Source: an uncultured Eudoraea sp. (GTDB taxonomy: Bacteria; Bacteroidota; Bacteroidia; Flavobacteriales; Flavobacteriaceae). Taken from it: 64,000 nt of DNA. Both the position numbers and the translations under genes were made by a program. The stretch is taken from positions 83,382-147,381 of the forward strand of contig NZ_CAMYKG010000001.1 in NCBI RefSeq assembly GCF_947258925.1, in the 5' to 3' direction. Shown piece after piece: positions 8,387 to 17,215 of the stretch (the stretch's first letter is position 1; each line of letters starts with the position of its first letter). Below the pieces are notes generated by a model. It searched no databases. It saw only the letters and a list, made by a program, of their open reading frames with translations, and was not told the origin of the DNA.

Positions 8387-8473
8387 ATGGAAAATTATGT
8401 CATCACTTTAGGTATGTACCTTATTTTGATGCTATTTTTTAAAATATATTTTGCTGTTGCAGCAAAGGATTAA
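8387..8473 (+). CDS. Possible 28-residue membrane microprotein
   Basis: An ATG at 8387 opens a 28-codon frame ending with TAA at 8471-8473. The product is almost entirely hydrophobic (VITLGMYLILMLFFKIYF), fits a single membrane helix and ends with a charged KD. It lies alone in the 507-bp divergent region between uvrC and the cyclo-ligase gene, on the cyclo-ligase strand and 48 bp ahead of it. No clear ribosome site or -7 box precedes it. I do not recognise the protein; it could be a chance frame. Confidence 0.3.
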   Translation: MENYVITLGMYLILMLFFKIYFAVAAKD

Positions 8474-8521
8474 TTTTATTAAAATAGTTCCCCAAACTAG
8501 CTACATGTTTAATCGATTATT

Positions 8522-9082
8522 ATGCTAAAAAAAGAGCTTCGATTAAACCACCTCAAATTTAGAAAAGAATTATCTTCAGAAGTAATTCCCAATTACAGTT
8601 TAAGAATTGCAAATAATCTTTTGCAACTACCGGTATGGAAATTTGATTACTATCATTTATTCCTGTCAATCACCGAAAAAAATGAAATTGATACGAGTTT
8701 CATTATATCCATTCTACAGGGAAAGGACAAAAATATTGTTGTCCCCAAGGTATTAGATAACAGGAAATTAATTCATTATTTACTCACAGACAATACAACG
8801 TTCAGAAAAAATAAATGGCATATTCCGGAACCCGAAGATGGGTTAGAAGTACCACCGAACAAAATCGATGTTGTATTTATCCCCCTTCTGGCATTTGACG
8901 AACTTGGTTACAGAGTTGGCTATGGGAAAGGATATTACGATATGTTTATAAATGAATGTCGTGAAGACGTTCTAAAAATAGGGCTTTCCCTATTTAAGCC
9001 TGTAAGTAAAATAAGTGATGTGCAGAAACACGATTTACGAATGGATTACTGCATCACTCCAGAAAAAGTTTTTACTTTTTAA
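8522..9082 (+). CDS. 5-formyltetrahydrofolate cyclo-ligase
   Basis: 186 residues, normal for the family. It makes 5,10-methenyltetrahydrofolate from 5-formyltetrahydrofolate using ATP. The nucleotide and folate-binding signature GYRVGYGKGYYD is clear at residues 129-140, preceded by VVFIPLLAFDELG, and the N-terminal RKELSSE helix fits the 5-FTHF ligase fold. The stop codon shares the palindrome TTAA (9079-9082) with the stop of the convergent lspA gene. Confidence 0.93.
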   Translation: MLKKELRLNHLKFRKELSSEVIPNYSLRIANNLLQLPVWKFDYYHLFLSITEKNEIDTSFIISILQGKDKNIVVPKVLDNRKLIHYLLTDNTTFRKNKWHIPEPEDGLEVPPNKIDVVFIPLLAFDELGYRVGYGKGYYDMFINECREDVLKIGLSLFKPVSKISDVQKHDLRMDYCITPEKVFTF

Positions 9083-9708
9083 TCTTCTTTCTTTCCAAAT
9101 GCCTTTTTGTTGAATACTATTAATATTCCAACACCTGTACTTATAGCTGTGTCAGCTACATTAAACACAGGTTCAAAAAATCTAAAATTATCACCTCCGA
9201 CAAAAGGCACCCATTGAGGCCAATTTGCGTCAATAAGGGGAAAATAAAGCATATCAACTACTTTACCATAAAACAGACTACCATAAGGTTCTTCTGAAAA
9301 TAGTGTAGCTACCTGGTTATAGCTATCGTTAAAAATCATGCCATAGAAAAGGGAATCGATAATATTACCAACGGCTCCGGCAAAAATTAAGGACACAGCG
9401 GTAATTAATGTAGCTGTCGAATTCTTCTTTATAATATCGTATAACCAATATCCTATTCCAATAATTGCAAAAAGACGAAAAACAGTGAGTATCAACTTGC
9501 CAATTTTGTCAGATACCGGTAGGATATCACTTAATTTAGCACCCCATGCGGCGCCTTCATTCTCAATAAATAGAATTTTAAACCAGGAGAAGACTTCGGT
9601 TGCCTCTCCAAGTTCAAAATGCGTTTTGATATATATTTTACTAAGCTGATCTATTACTAAAACAATAACAATAATCAGCAGGGACTTTTTAAAAATCATT
9701 CTTGACAC
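9079..9708 (-). CDS. lspA: Lipoprotein signal peptidase (signal peptidase II)
   Basis: 209 residues, an inner-membrane aspartic protease that removes the signal peptide from lipidated prolipoproteins. The family motifs are NEGAAWG (50-56), the first catalytic aspartate in AGAVGNIID (Asp118) and the second in FNVADTAIS (Asp186). Four hydrophobic segments are present. The approximately 60-residue stretch between the two aspartates is longer than in E. coli, as is typical of Bacteroidota enzymes. It is the last gene of the ileS-dksA-lspA group, 264 bp after dksA, and overlaps the cyclo-ligase gene by 4 nt at the convergent stops. Confidence 0.95.
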   Translation of the reverse strand: MSRMIFKKSLLIIVIVLVIDQLSKIYIKTHFELGEATEVFSWFKILFIENEGAAWGAKLSDILPVSDKIGKLILTVFRLFAIIGIGYWLYDIIKKNSTATLITAVSLIFAGAVGNIIDSLFYGMIFNDSYNQVATLFSEEPYGSLFYGKVVDMLYFPLIDANWPQWVPFVGGDNFRFFEPVFNVADTAISTGVGILIVFNKKAFGKKED

Positions 9709-9972
9709 AATAGATTCGGCTAAAATAAGTATTCTTCCAACAATAGGGCTGGATATTCATTTAAATTAAACCTATGGTGCCATGGATTCAAAGAAGCACA
9801 AACGAGGGATTTTTTTCTATCCCAATAAATCCAATAATCACAATAGCATTATGAGGCCTGGAACAGCAATTCCAAACCAAAGAGGGGTATTGTTACAAGG
9901 ATAAAATTGTAAAATTCCTAAAGGGCAATCCTCTGTTAAATCTAGTAACAAGTTCTCCGACAGGACAACTAT

Positions 9973-10356
9973 TTATTTTTGCATATTCTTAGCCTCGATA
10001 CTAAGGGTGGCATGAGGAACTAATTTAAGCCTTTCCTTATTGATAAGTTTACCGGTAACACGGCAAATACCATAAGTCTTATTTTCTATTCTTAGCAAGG
10101 CGTTTTTCAGATCGCGAATAAATTTTTCCTGGCGTATAGCCAACTGAGTATTTGCTTCTTTACTCATAGTCTCAGAACCCTCTTCAAAAGCCTTGAACGT
10201 TGGAGAGGTATCATCTGTACCATTATTTCCATCATTCATGTAAGAGCTCCTGAGCAAATCGAGATGGCTTTTTGCTTTCTCTATCTTTTCTTCTATAAGT
10301 ACCTTGAATTCTTCCAATTCTTTATCGTTATACCTTACTTTTAAATCTTGTCCCAT
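9973..10356 (-). CDS. DksA/TraR-family protein with degenerate zinc site
   Basis: 127 residues. An N-terminal helical hairpin (about 10-95) is followed by the TraR/DksA C-terminal motif YGICRVTGKLI with PHATLSIEAK. Only one cysteine remains where the canonical family has four zinc-binding cysteines, as is common in Bacteroidota members. The coiled-coil arms suggest binding in the RNA polymerase secondary channel, but the regulatory role is not shown by sequence. It starts 4 nt after the ileS stop, so translation of the pair is probably linked. Confidence 0.85.
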   Translation of the reverse strand: MGQDLKVRYNDKELEEFKVLIEEKIEKAKSHLDLLRSSYMNDGNNGTDDTSPTFKAFEEGSETMSKEANTQLAIRQEKFIRDLKNALLRIENKTYGICRVTGKLINKERLKLVPHATLSIEAKNMQK

Positions 10357-10360
10357 AATT

Positions 10361-13300
10361 TTAGTGTTTTTGGATAGACAATTTTGTGTTTACATCATCA
10401 AAGGAAATAGCAACGCCATCTTCCATTTGTTCTTCAAAATTAAGTTCAGAAGTTAAGGTTTCATTTTTAATATAGCTAATATTGCTCTTAACCGCTCTTT
10501 CAACCAAACCGTCTTTTAATATTCTAATATCTATTTTATCTGTTACCTCAAAACCCGAATCTTTCCTTAGGTTTTGAATTCTATTTACCAATTCCCTAGC
10601 AATCCCCTCCTGTTTCAGTTCATCATCAATAGTAATGTCCAATGCTACGGTTAAAGTGCCTGAGCTGGCAACAAGCCAGCCTTCTATATCCTGAGAGGAT
10701 ATCTCTACATCCTCTAACTGTAATATAATAATTTTATTATTTATATCAAGTGAAATTTTCCCTTCGCGTTCAATTTTTTGGATTTCATTTTGACCCAGTT
10801 TGCCAATAGCCGCACTTATCAGCTTCATGTCTTTACCAAATCTCGGCCCCAATACTTTAAAGTTAGGCTTTATCCTTTTTACGAGGACTCCTGAAGCATC
10901 ATCCAAAAGTTTAATCTCTTTTACATTTACTTCGGTCTTGATTAAATCTGCGACAGCCTGAATCTCTGAGCGCTGTTTTTCATCCAAAACCGGAATCATA
11001 ATTTTTTGCAAAGGTTGGCGAACCTTTATCTTTTCTTTCTGACGAATAGACAGAACAAGAGAAGAAATGCTTTGTGCTTTTTGCATTTTACTTTCCAATT
11101 CCTTGTTTACATAATAAGGATCATATTCCGGAAAGCTAGCCAGGTGAACACTGTCGGAAGCATCCTTAGCTGTTGCCCGGGTTAAATCCAGAAACAGCCT
11201 GTCCATAAAGAATGGCGCAACTGGTGCAGAGAGTTTGGCAATAGTTACAAGACAGGTATAAAGGGTCTGATAAGCAGATATTTTATCTTCCTGGTAATCC
11301 CCTTTCCAAAACCTTCTTCTGCTTAAACGAACGTACCAATTACTTAGGTTTTCCTGTACATAGTATGCAATGGCGCGTGTAGCTTTAGTAGGTTCATAAT
11401 TGGCATAAGCTTCATCCACTGTTTTAATTAGTGTATGCAACTCTGATAATATCCATTGATCAATCTCCGGACGATTTTCCAGTAGAATTTCCTCTTCAGA
11501 GTAATCAAATTCATCAATATTGGCATATAAAGAAAAGAAAGAATAGGTATTGTAAAGTGTTCCGAAAAATTTTCTTTTTACTTCAGCTATTCCCTCAGAA
11601 TCAAACTTTAGGTTATCCCATGGGTTGGCATTAGAAATAAGGTACCAACGCGTAGCGTCCGGACCATATTCTTTTATAGTCAACCATGGATCTGCTGCAT
11701 TCCCCAGCCGTTTCGACATTTTTTTTCCTTCCTTGTCTAGAACTAACCCATTGGAAACCACGTTTTTATACGCTACGGAATCAAAAACCAATGTAGCGAT
11801 CGCATGCAATGTATAAAACCATCCTCTGGTCTGGTCAACACCTTCTGCTATAAAATCTGCCGGAAAACTTTCCCGCTGATCAATAATCTCTTTGTTTTCA
11901 AACGGATAGTGCCACTGTGCATAAGGCATTGAGCCACTATCAAACCAAACATCAATAAGGTCGTTTTCCCGTTTCATCGGTTTTCCTGAATCTGAAACCA
12001 GGACAATCTGATCAACAATATTTTTGTGAAGGTCTATCTTATCATAATTCTCTTCATTCATATTGCCAACTTCAAAATCAGGGAAGACATCAGCATTCAT
12101 AATCCCTGCGTCTACGGACCTGGCCATTTCCTTTTTCAATTGTTCAACGGAACCAATGATTAGTTCTTCTTTACCATCCTCGGTTCTCCATATGGGTAAT
12201 GGTATTCCCCAAAATCTGGATCTTGAAAGATTCCAATCATTAGCGCTCGCAAGCCAGTTCCCAAATCTTTTCTCTCCTGTGGCTTTTGGTTTCCAGTTTA
12301 TGGTTTCATTGAGGTCGTACATACGCTCCCTCACATCAGTGATTTTTATAAACCATGAATCTAAAGGGTAATACAAAATTGGTTTATCTGTACGCCAGCA
12401 ATTTGGATAGCTATGCAGATATTTTTCGACCTTAAACGCCTTGTTTTCTTCTTTCAAACGAATGGCAATTTCAACATCAACTGAGCGTTCCGGAGCTTGT
12501 CCTTCTTCATAGTATTCATTCTTGACAAATTTGCCCGCAAGATCCCCCATTTCTTTTCTAAACCTGCCTTGCAAATCCACCAGCGGAACCGGGGTGCCAT
12601 TTTCATCGAGCACCAACATGGGTGGTACAGGCGGATCTGCTTTTTGAGCGACCTGCATGTCGTCTGCCCCAAAAGTAGGAGCAGTATGAACTATTCCTGT
12701 ACCATCTTCTGTGGTAACAAAATCTCCTGCAATAACGCGAAATGCATTTTCCCGGTTTTTATAAGGTTGGGCATAAGTGATTAGCTGCTCATATCCAATT
12801 CCTACCAATTCTTCTCCGCTGCAAGATCCCTGTATGTAATACGGTATTTTTTTATCTTCTTTAGAATAAGATAGCAGCTCTTCTTCATTTTCTACTTCAA
12901 AAAATCTTCCTGAAAACTGATTGCTTATAAGGCTTTTAGCCAATAAAACAGTGGTAGGCAGATATGTATATTGATTGTAGGTTTTAACCCAGGCGTATTC
13001 AATTTTTGGGCCAACCGTAAGTGCAGTATTTGAAGGAAGTGTCCATGGTGTAGTTGTCCATGCCAGGAAATACATGTCACCTTCAATCTCCTTTAAAAAA
13101 TTCGGTATTGAGTTCTTTTTAATCTTAAATTGAGCGGTAACCGTAGTGTCTGTAATATCCTGGTAGGTGCCCGGCATATTCAATTCATGAGAACTTAACC
13201 CAGTTCCCGCTTTAGGGGAATAAGGCTGTATGGTATAGCCTTTATAAATAAGGCCTTTATCATAAATCTGTTTCAAAAGCCACCATACCGTTTCAATATA

Positions 13301-13762
13301 TTTGGGCTTATAAGTAATGTACGGATCATCCATATCTACCCAATATCCCATCTTCTCGGTAAGATCATTCCAGGCATCTGTATAGCGCATTACCGCTTTT
13401 TTACAAGCCTCATTATATTCTTCTACTGAAATCTTAGTACCGATATCCTCTTTGGTTATTCCCAATTCCTTCTCTACACCAAGTTCAATAGGCAGTCCAT
13501 GCGTATCCCATCCGGCTTTTCGTTTTACCTGAAAACCCTTCATAGTTTTATATCTGGGAAATAAGTCCTTTATGGTCCTTGATATTACATGATGAATACC
13601 GGGCATTCCGTTGGCCGAAGGTGGTCCTTCATAAAAAACATAGCTCTCCTGACCCTCTCTTGTGGTAATACTCTTTTCAAAAATATTCTGGTCCTTCCAG
13701 AATTGAAGTATTTCTTCTCCAACCCTTGATAAATCTAATCCCTTATATTCCGCAAACTTCAT
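10361..13762 (-). CDS. ileS: Isoleucyl-tRNA synthetase
   Basis: 1133 residues, a class I synthetase charging tRNA-Ile. The HIGH-type motif appears as PPSANGMPGIHHV (about residues 47-59) and the second signature as KMSKR within GLVLDKEGKKMSKRLGNAADPW. The editing (CP1) domain lies between, and the anticodon-binding domain follows with NWYVRLSRRRFWKGD. The length and style match the long, eukaryote-like IleRS class seen in Bacteroidota, a class that is often less sensitive to mupirocin. It heads the ileS-dksA-lspA cluster. Confidence 0.96.
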   Translation of the reverse strand: MKFAEYKGLDLSRVGEEILQFWKDQNIFEKSITTREGQESYVFYEGPPSANGMPGIHHVISRTIKDLFPRYKTMKGFQVKRKAGWDTHGLPIELGVEKELGITKEDIGTKISVEEYNEACKKAVMRYTDAWNDLTEKMGYWVDMDDPYITYKPKYIETVWWLLKQIYDKGLIYKGYTIQPYSPKAGTGLSSHELNMPGTYQDITDTTVTAQFKIKKNSIPNFLKEIEGDMYFLAWTTTPWTLPSNTALTVGPKIEYAWVKTYNQYTYLPTTVLLAKSLISNQFSGRFFEVENEEELLSYSKEDKKIPYYIQGSCSGEELVGIGYEQLITYAQPYKNRENAFRVIAGDFVTTEDGTGIVHTAPTFGADDMQVAQKADPPVPPMLVLDENGTPVPLVDLQGRFRKEMGDLAGKFVKNEYYEEGQAPERSVDVEIAIRLKEENKAFKVEKYLHSYPNCWRTDKPILYYPLDSWFIKITDVRERMYDLNETINWKPKATGEKRFGNWLASANDWNLSRSRFWGIPLPIWRTEDGKEELIIGSVEQLKKEMARSVDAGIMNADVFPDFEVGNMNEENYDKIDLHKNIVDQIVLVSDSGKPMKRENDLIDVWFDSGSMPYAQWHYPFENKEIIDQRESFPADFIAEGVDQTRGWFYTLHAIATLVFDSVAYKNVVSNGLVLDKEGKKMSKRLGNAADPWLTIKEYGPDATRWYLISNANPWDNLKFDSEGIAEVKRKFFGTLYNTYSFFSLYANIDEFDYSEEEILLENRPEIDQWILSELHTLIKTVDEAYANYEPTKATRAIAYYVQENLSNWYVRLSRRRFWKGDYQEDKISAYQTLYTCLVTIAKLSAPVAPFFMDRLFLDLTRATAKDASDSVHLASFPEYDPYYVNKELESKMQKAQSISSLVLSIRQKEKIKVRQPLQKIMIPVLDEKQRSEIQAVADLIKTEVNVKEIKLLDDASGVLVKRIKPNFKVLGPRFGKDMKLISAAIGKLGQNEIQKIEREGKISLDINNKIIILQLEDVEISSQDIEGWLVASSGTLTVALDITIDDELKQEGIARELVNRIQNLRKDSGFEVTDKIDIRILKDGLVERAVKSNISYIKNETLTSELNFEEQMEDGVAISFDDVNTKLSIQKH

Positions 13763-13954
13763 AGTAACGGTTTCCTTTGCTGTAATTTAAGTCTGCAAAA
13801 TTAATGAATTAGAATGAAATTTAAGGTCTTTCACAAAAATGTAATTAGCTAATCCTAGGTGTCGCTTTTGTTAGGAGCAAAAGACCTATGAAATATATAC
13901 AGAACTATTCTGGGAAAGTATACAGGAGAAATCTTGGAAATTCAACTATCCCCA

Positions 13955-16384
13955 TTAAAAACGAAAACTTAATCCCAGAACAAAATTAATTCCCGTTGCC
14001 GCAATTCCGGAAGAATAAGGGCGATATCTTTGATTCGTTATATTTTCGATCGTAAATGTTAATCTTAAAGGATTAGATATCTGATATTGGGACCTTAAAT
14101 TTAAGGTATACCAGGATGGGGAATAAGGATTACCATTTGCATCTTTGGCATAGATATAACTTTTATTCCTTTCAGAAATAGCCAGGTTGTTATAGGAAAT
14201 TTCCCCATTGTAATTTAAGAATAGGTCTGTTTTCAACTTTTGGTTCCTCCAAATAAGATGAAAATCAGCAAAAGAAGGAGGAACATGCCTCACGGGAGTG
14301 TCATCACCATTTTCATCTTCTTCGGTACCATTTGTTAATGTAAGATTAGACAAGATGGAGAAATTATCAGAAAGAAACGCTTCTAATCCAAACTCCAACC
14401 CGTAGACATATGCACTCGATGCATTCTGAATAGCCTGCACATTACTCAATTCCCCGTTATAAATGATTTCTTCTTCCCCATTAAACTGATAATCCCTTCG
14501 CACCAGCGCATCAACGAGGTAGGTATAATAAGCAGCGCCTTTAAGGACTACTTTATCTTTAAAATTCTTATGCAACCCTATTTCAGCATTATAGGCATAT
14601 TCTGGTTTTAAAAAGGGATTAGGTACAACTACAGATCCGGGTTCAGAATCGAACACTTTACCAATATCATCAATATTTGGCGCCCTAAATCCTGTAGATC
14701 CATTTAGTGTAACCTGGAAATCTGCTTTGGGAAACCAGCTAAAACCTACGCTCCCTGTCAAAGCACCATTATTCAAATCAGCATTATCAACAGGAAAAGA
14801 ATAAAAAGTTGTATCAAAATCTGCGTTTATCCATACATGGCTATAACGAATCCCTCCCAGCCATGTAAAATTTGGTTTCGATTTTAATTCGGCATTAACA
14901 TAGGCAGCCAGGGTTTGCCAGGTAGAACCGTCGGGATACCTGGACTGTGCGTTTTGCACTAATCCACTCTCAATATTGGTCTGTATTCCTTTAGACCCTA
15001 CATTATTAAAAATATATTCGGCTCCATAATACATTCTTAAATTACCAATTTTTTTGTTTTCGAAATCCACATTGACAGAAAGTGCATCTATATTTTCCTT
15101 TGTTGTATATCGTATTGAATCCTGAAATTGCCGTTCATTTCTACTTTCTTTAAAATTCTGGTATGCGGTCGTAATTTTAAGGCCATCATAAAACTTTCCG
15201 CTCCCGTTTTTATAGATCTGTATATTTCCCATAAACCACTTTTGTGGTCCATAAAACCATTCAGCCGATTGTAAACCGGTACCATCACTATTTGGCCTTA
15301 TTAATCTGTCGTATCTCGAATAATCCGAAGTGCTTGAATAAAACAAGCCTAAATCATACCTCCAATTATTATTCGGTTTATGCGTTATCTTCTGCATCAG
15401 GTTAATCTGATCATATTCTGTTGGTTTCTGCAGCCGTGGATCTTCATTTTCAACCAATACATCATTCCCATTCAAACGTTTTACATATTCATTCCTGAGA
15501 TAAGAATCCGGGCCATGTCTACCCATTTTTAAATCATTAAAATTATTATAGGTAGCACTGGTGAGAAAAGCCCATTTAGAAGTACCCAGGTTTATTTTGA
15601 AATGTCCGGTATTTTCATCATTCCCTGAGGCGTATCTGTAATTCAAATTACCTGAAATATGCAGGCTATCTGTTGCTGAAAACTGAGCCTCATTTGTGAT
15701 AAAATTCATTACCCCGCCAATTGCATCACTTCCATATATAACCGAACCGGGTCCAAAAACAACCTCGGTATTTTTAACCGTAAAGGGATCTATTGAAATA
15801 ATATTCTGAATATTTCCTCCTCTGAAAATGGCATTATTCATACGTACCCCATCCACGGACAATAAGAGTCTATTTGTTGAAAATCCCCTGATGATCGGAC
15901 TTCCACCTCCCAGTTGACTTTTTTGTACAAAAATTTGTCCGCTGTTTTGTAATAGATCTGCAGAAGTTTGTGGATTTGTAAACGCTATAGATTGTGTATT
16001 AATGGAAACTATCTTTTGAGGGATATCCTTTTTCTGCTGTTCCCACTTAGAAATGGACATTACCACTTCATCTAGCTGTTCTCTCTTTAAAGTAAGATAA
16101 ACTTTCCCTCCCCTTCTGGTAAGAAGCTCTTTTGTGGATCTTTTGGTCTGGTAACTAATATGTCGTATTGTAATCCGTTCCTCCATATTAAAAACCGAAA
16201 GATCAGATATACCATCAAAATCGGTTAGAACGGTTTTTGACTTGTCGTTGTTGTATAGTACAGCATTGATAACTGGTTCCTGAGTTTCTGAATCAAGAAT
16301 CGTTATTTTCTGAGCAGAAATAACGTTTACCAAAAGAAGTATAATAAGAAAAAGTCCCCTATTCATTTTAGCTAAAAACTTCAT
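13955..16384 (-). CDS. TonB-dependent outer-membrane receptor
   Basis: 809 residues. A signal peptide (RGLFLIILLLVNVISA) is followed by a carboxypeptidase-regulatory-like domain (about 26-105), a plug domain (about 120-235, with FGPGSVIYGSDAIGGVMNF) and a long β-strand region ending in the typical LGLSFRF. It should import a large ligand, perhaps an iron-haem or cobalamin-type compound, using TonB energy; the ligand cannot be read from sequence. The start at 16384 overlaps recO by 17 nt. An ATG at 16366, 1 nt after the recO stop and directly before the signal peptide, is an equally good start. No SusD partner is adjacent. Confidence 0.93.
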   Translation of the reverse strand: MKFLAKMNRGLFLIILLLVNVISAQKITILDSETQEPVINAVLYNNDKSKTVLTDFDGISDLSVFNMEERITIRHISYQTKRSTKELLTRRGGKVYLTLKREQLDEVVMSISKWEQQKKDIPQKIVSINTQSIAFTNPQTSADLLQNSGQIFVQKSQLGGGSPIIRGFSTNRLLLSVDGVRMNNAIFRGGNIQNIISIDPFTVKNTEVVFGPGSVIYGSDAIGGVMNFITNEAQFSATDSLHISGNLNYRYASGNDENTGHFKINLGTSKWAFLTSATYNNFNDLKMGRHGPDSYLRNEYVKRLNGNDVLVENEDPRLQKPTEYDQINLMQKITHKPNNNWRYDLGLFYSSTSDYSRYDRLIRPNSDGTGLQSAEWFYGPQKWFMGNIQIYKNGSGKFYDGLKITTAYQNFKESRNERQFQDSIRYTTKENIDALSVNVDFENKKIGNLRMYYGAEYIFNNVGSKGIQTNIESGLVQNAQSRYPDGSTWQTLAAYVNAELKSKPNFTWLGGIRYSHVWINADFDTTFYSFPVDNADLNNGALTGSVGFSWFPKADFQVTLNGSTGFRAPNIDDIGKVFDSEPGSVVVPNPFLKPEYAYNAEIGLHKNFKDKVVLKGAAYYTYLVDALVRRDYQFNGEEEIIYNGELSNVQAIQNASSAYVYGLEFGLEAFLSDNFSILSNLTLTNGTEEDENGDDTPVRHVPPSFADFHLIWRNQKLKTDLFLNYNGEISYNNLAISERNKSYIYAKDANGNPYSPSWYTLNLRSQYQISNPLRLTFTIENITNQRYRPYSSGIAATGINFVLGLSFRF

Positions 16385-17087
16385 TCAAAATAGCAAGTGA
16401 TCTGGGTTTTTTGAATCCGTGCAAATGTACTTCAAAATAGAGTACAAGGGATTGTAAAAGTTCTTGCCTGGTCTTGTTGCCCACTCTGATCATATGAATA
16501 GCATCAAAATTTGTGCCCAAAAATTCTTTAAAGGTTTCAAGCATATCGCCCTTAAGAATTGGATTAATCCCCGGGGATTCAATAAATTCTCCCTCTACAA
16601 GATCAAAATAAGGATAGCCGATATTTGTAGTGTCAGGATAAAACCCCAAATATTTTGATAACCCTAAAAGGAAAAAGAGATGAAAATTGCTAATACTATC
16701 GTGGGTATCGAGCCATTGAAGTGATGCTTCCAGAAAATTGAATAGCTCCTTATTTTGTTCTTCTTCAAAAATGCTGTTGAGCAATATCTCCGCCAAAAAT
16801 AAGATCATTGCATTTTTGGCCATTTCTGAATGGACAGATTGATAGGGGTAACTGACCTTTGCATCAATTAGTCGCTCAAGAGATCCCTTATTTTTGTGAT
16901 GTACAACTATTTCGAGTTGTGTTAGGGGTTGAAAGTATGCAGCTTTTAATTTCCCTTTTTTAGATGCCAATACCCCTTTAAGAAGATACGATTTTAAACC
17001 ATCAGAATAGGTAAATGCTTTTACAATCAAACTTGTGTCTCCATATTTCAAAGAAGACAGAATTAAAGCTTTAGTAGTAATTTGCAT
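16368..17087 (-). CDS. recO: DNA repair protein RecO
   Basis: 239 residues from the ATG at 17087; a TTG one codon upstream is less likely. The N-terminal OB fold is visible (ALILSSLKYGDTSLIVKAFT, then SYLLKGV and LKAAYFQPLTQLEI), followed by the helical C-terminal domain. The zinc-binding cysteines found in some RecO proteins are absent. It anneals DNA and loads RecA with RecR and RecF. The gene runs into the TonB-receptor gene, so the two are probably co-transcribed. Confidence 0.9.
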   Translation of the reverse strand: MQITTKALILSSLKYGDTSLIVKAFTYSDGLKSYLLKGVLASKKGKLKAAYFQPLTQLEIVVHHKNKGSLERLIDAKVSYPYQSVHSEMAKNAMILFLAEILLNSIFEEEQNKELFNFLEASLQWLDTHDSISNFHLFFLLGLSKYLGFYPDTTNIGYPYFDLVEGEFIESPGINPILKGDMLETFKEFLGTNFDAIHMIRVGNKTRQELLQSLVLYFEVHLHGFKKPRSLAILNEVFS

Positions 17088-17137
17088 CAAGAGTCCTTAA
17101 AATAAGGCAAAGATAGGTTGAATTAACCATAAAATAA

Positions 17138-17202
17138 GATTGACAATTACAGGCGCCAAGACTTTCACAAAGTTGGAAGCCAGGCCCACATAATTGTCAA
17201 TC
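17138..17202 (-). terminator. Structured stem-loop downstream of gdhA
   Basis: A perfect 12-bp inverted repeat, GATTGACAATTA (17138-17149) with TAATTGTCAATC (17191-17202), encloses 41 nt. The enclosed DNA can itself fold: GGC with GCC, CCAA with TTGG and CTTT with AAAG around a CAC tip. It begins 14 nt after the gdhA stop, and on the minus strand is followed by TTATTTTAT. It is most simply the gdhA terminator, though it also lies 51 bp upstream of recO. Confidence 0.55.
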
Positions 17203-17215
17203 AGTCAATAAAAAT

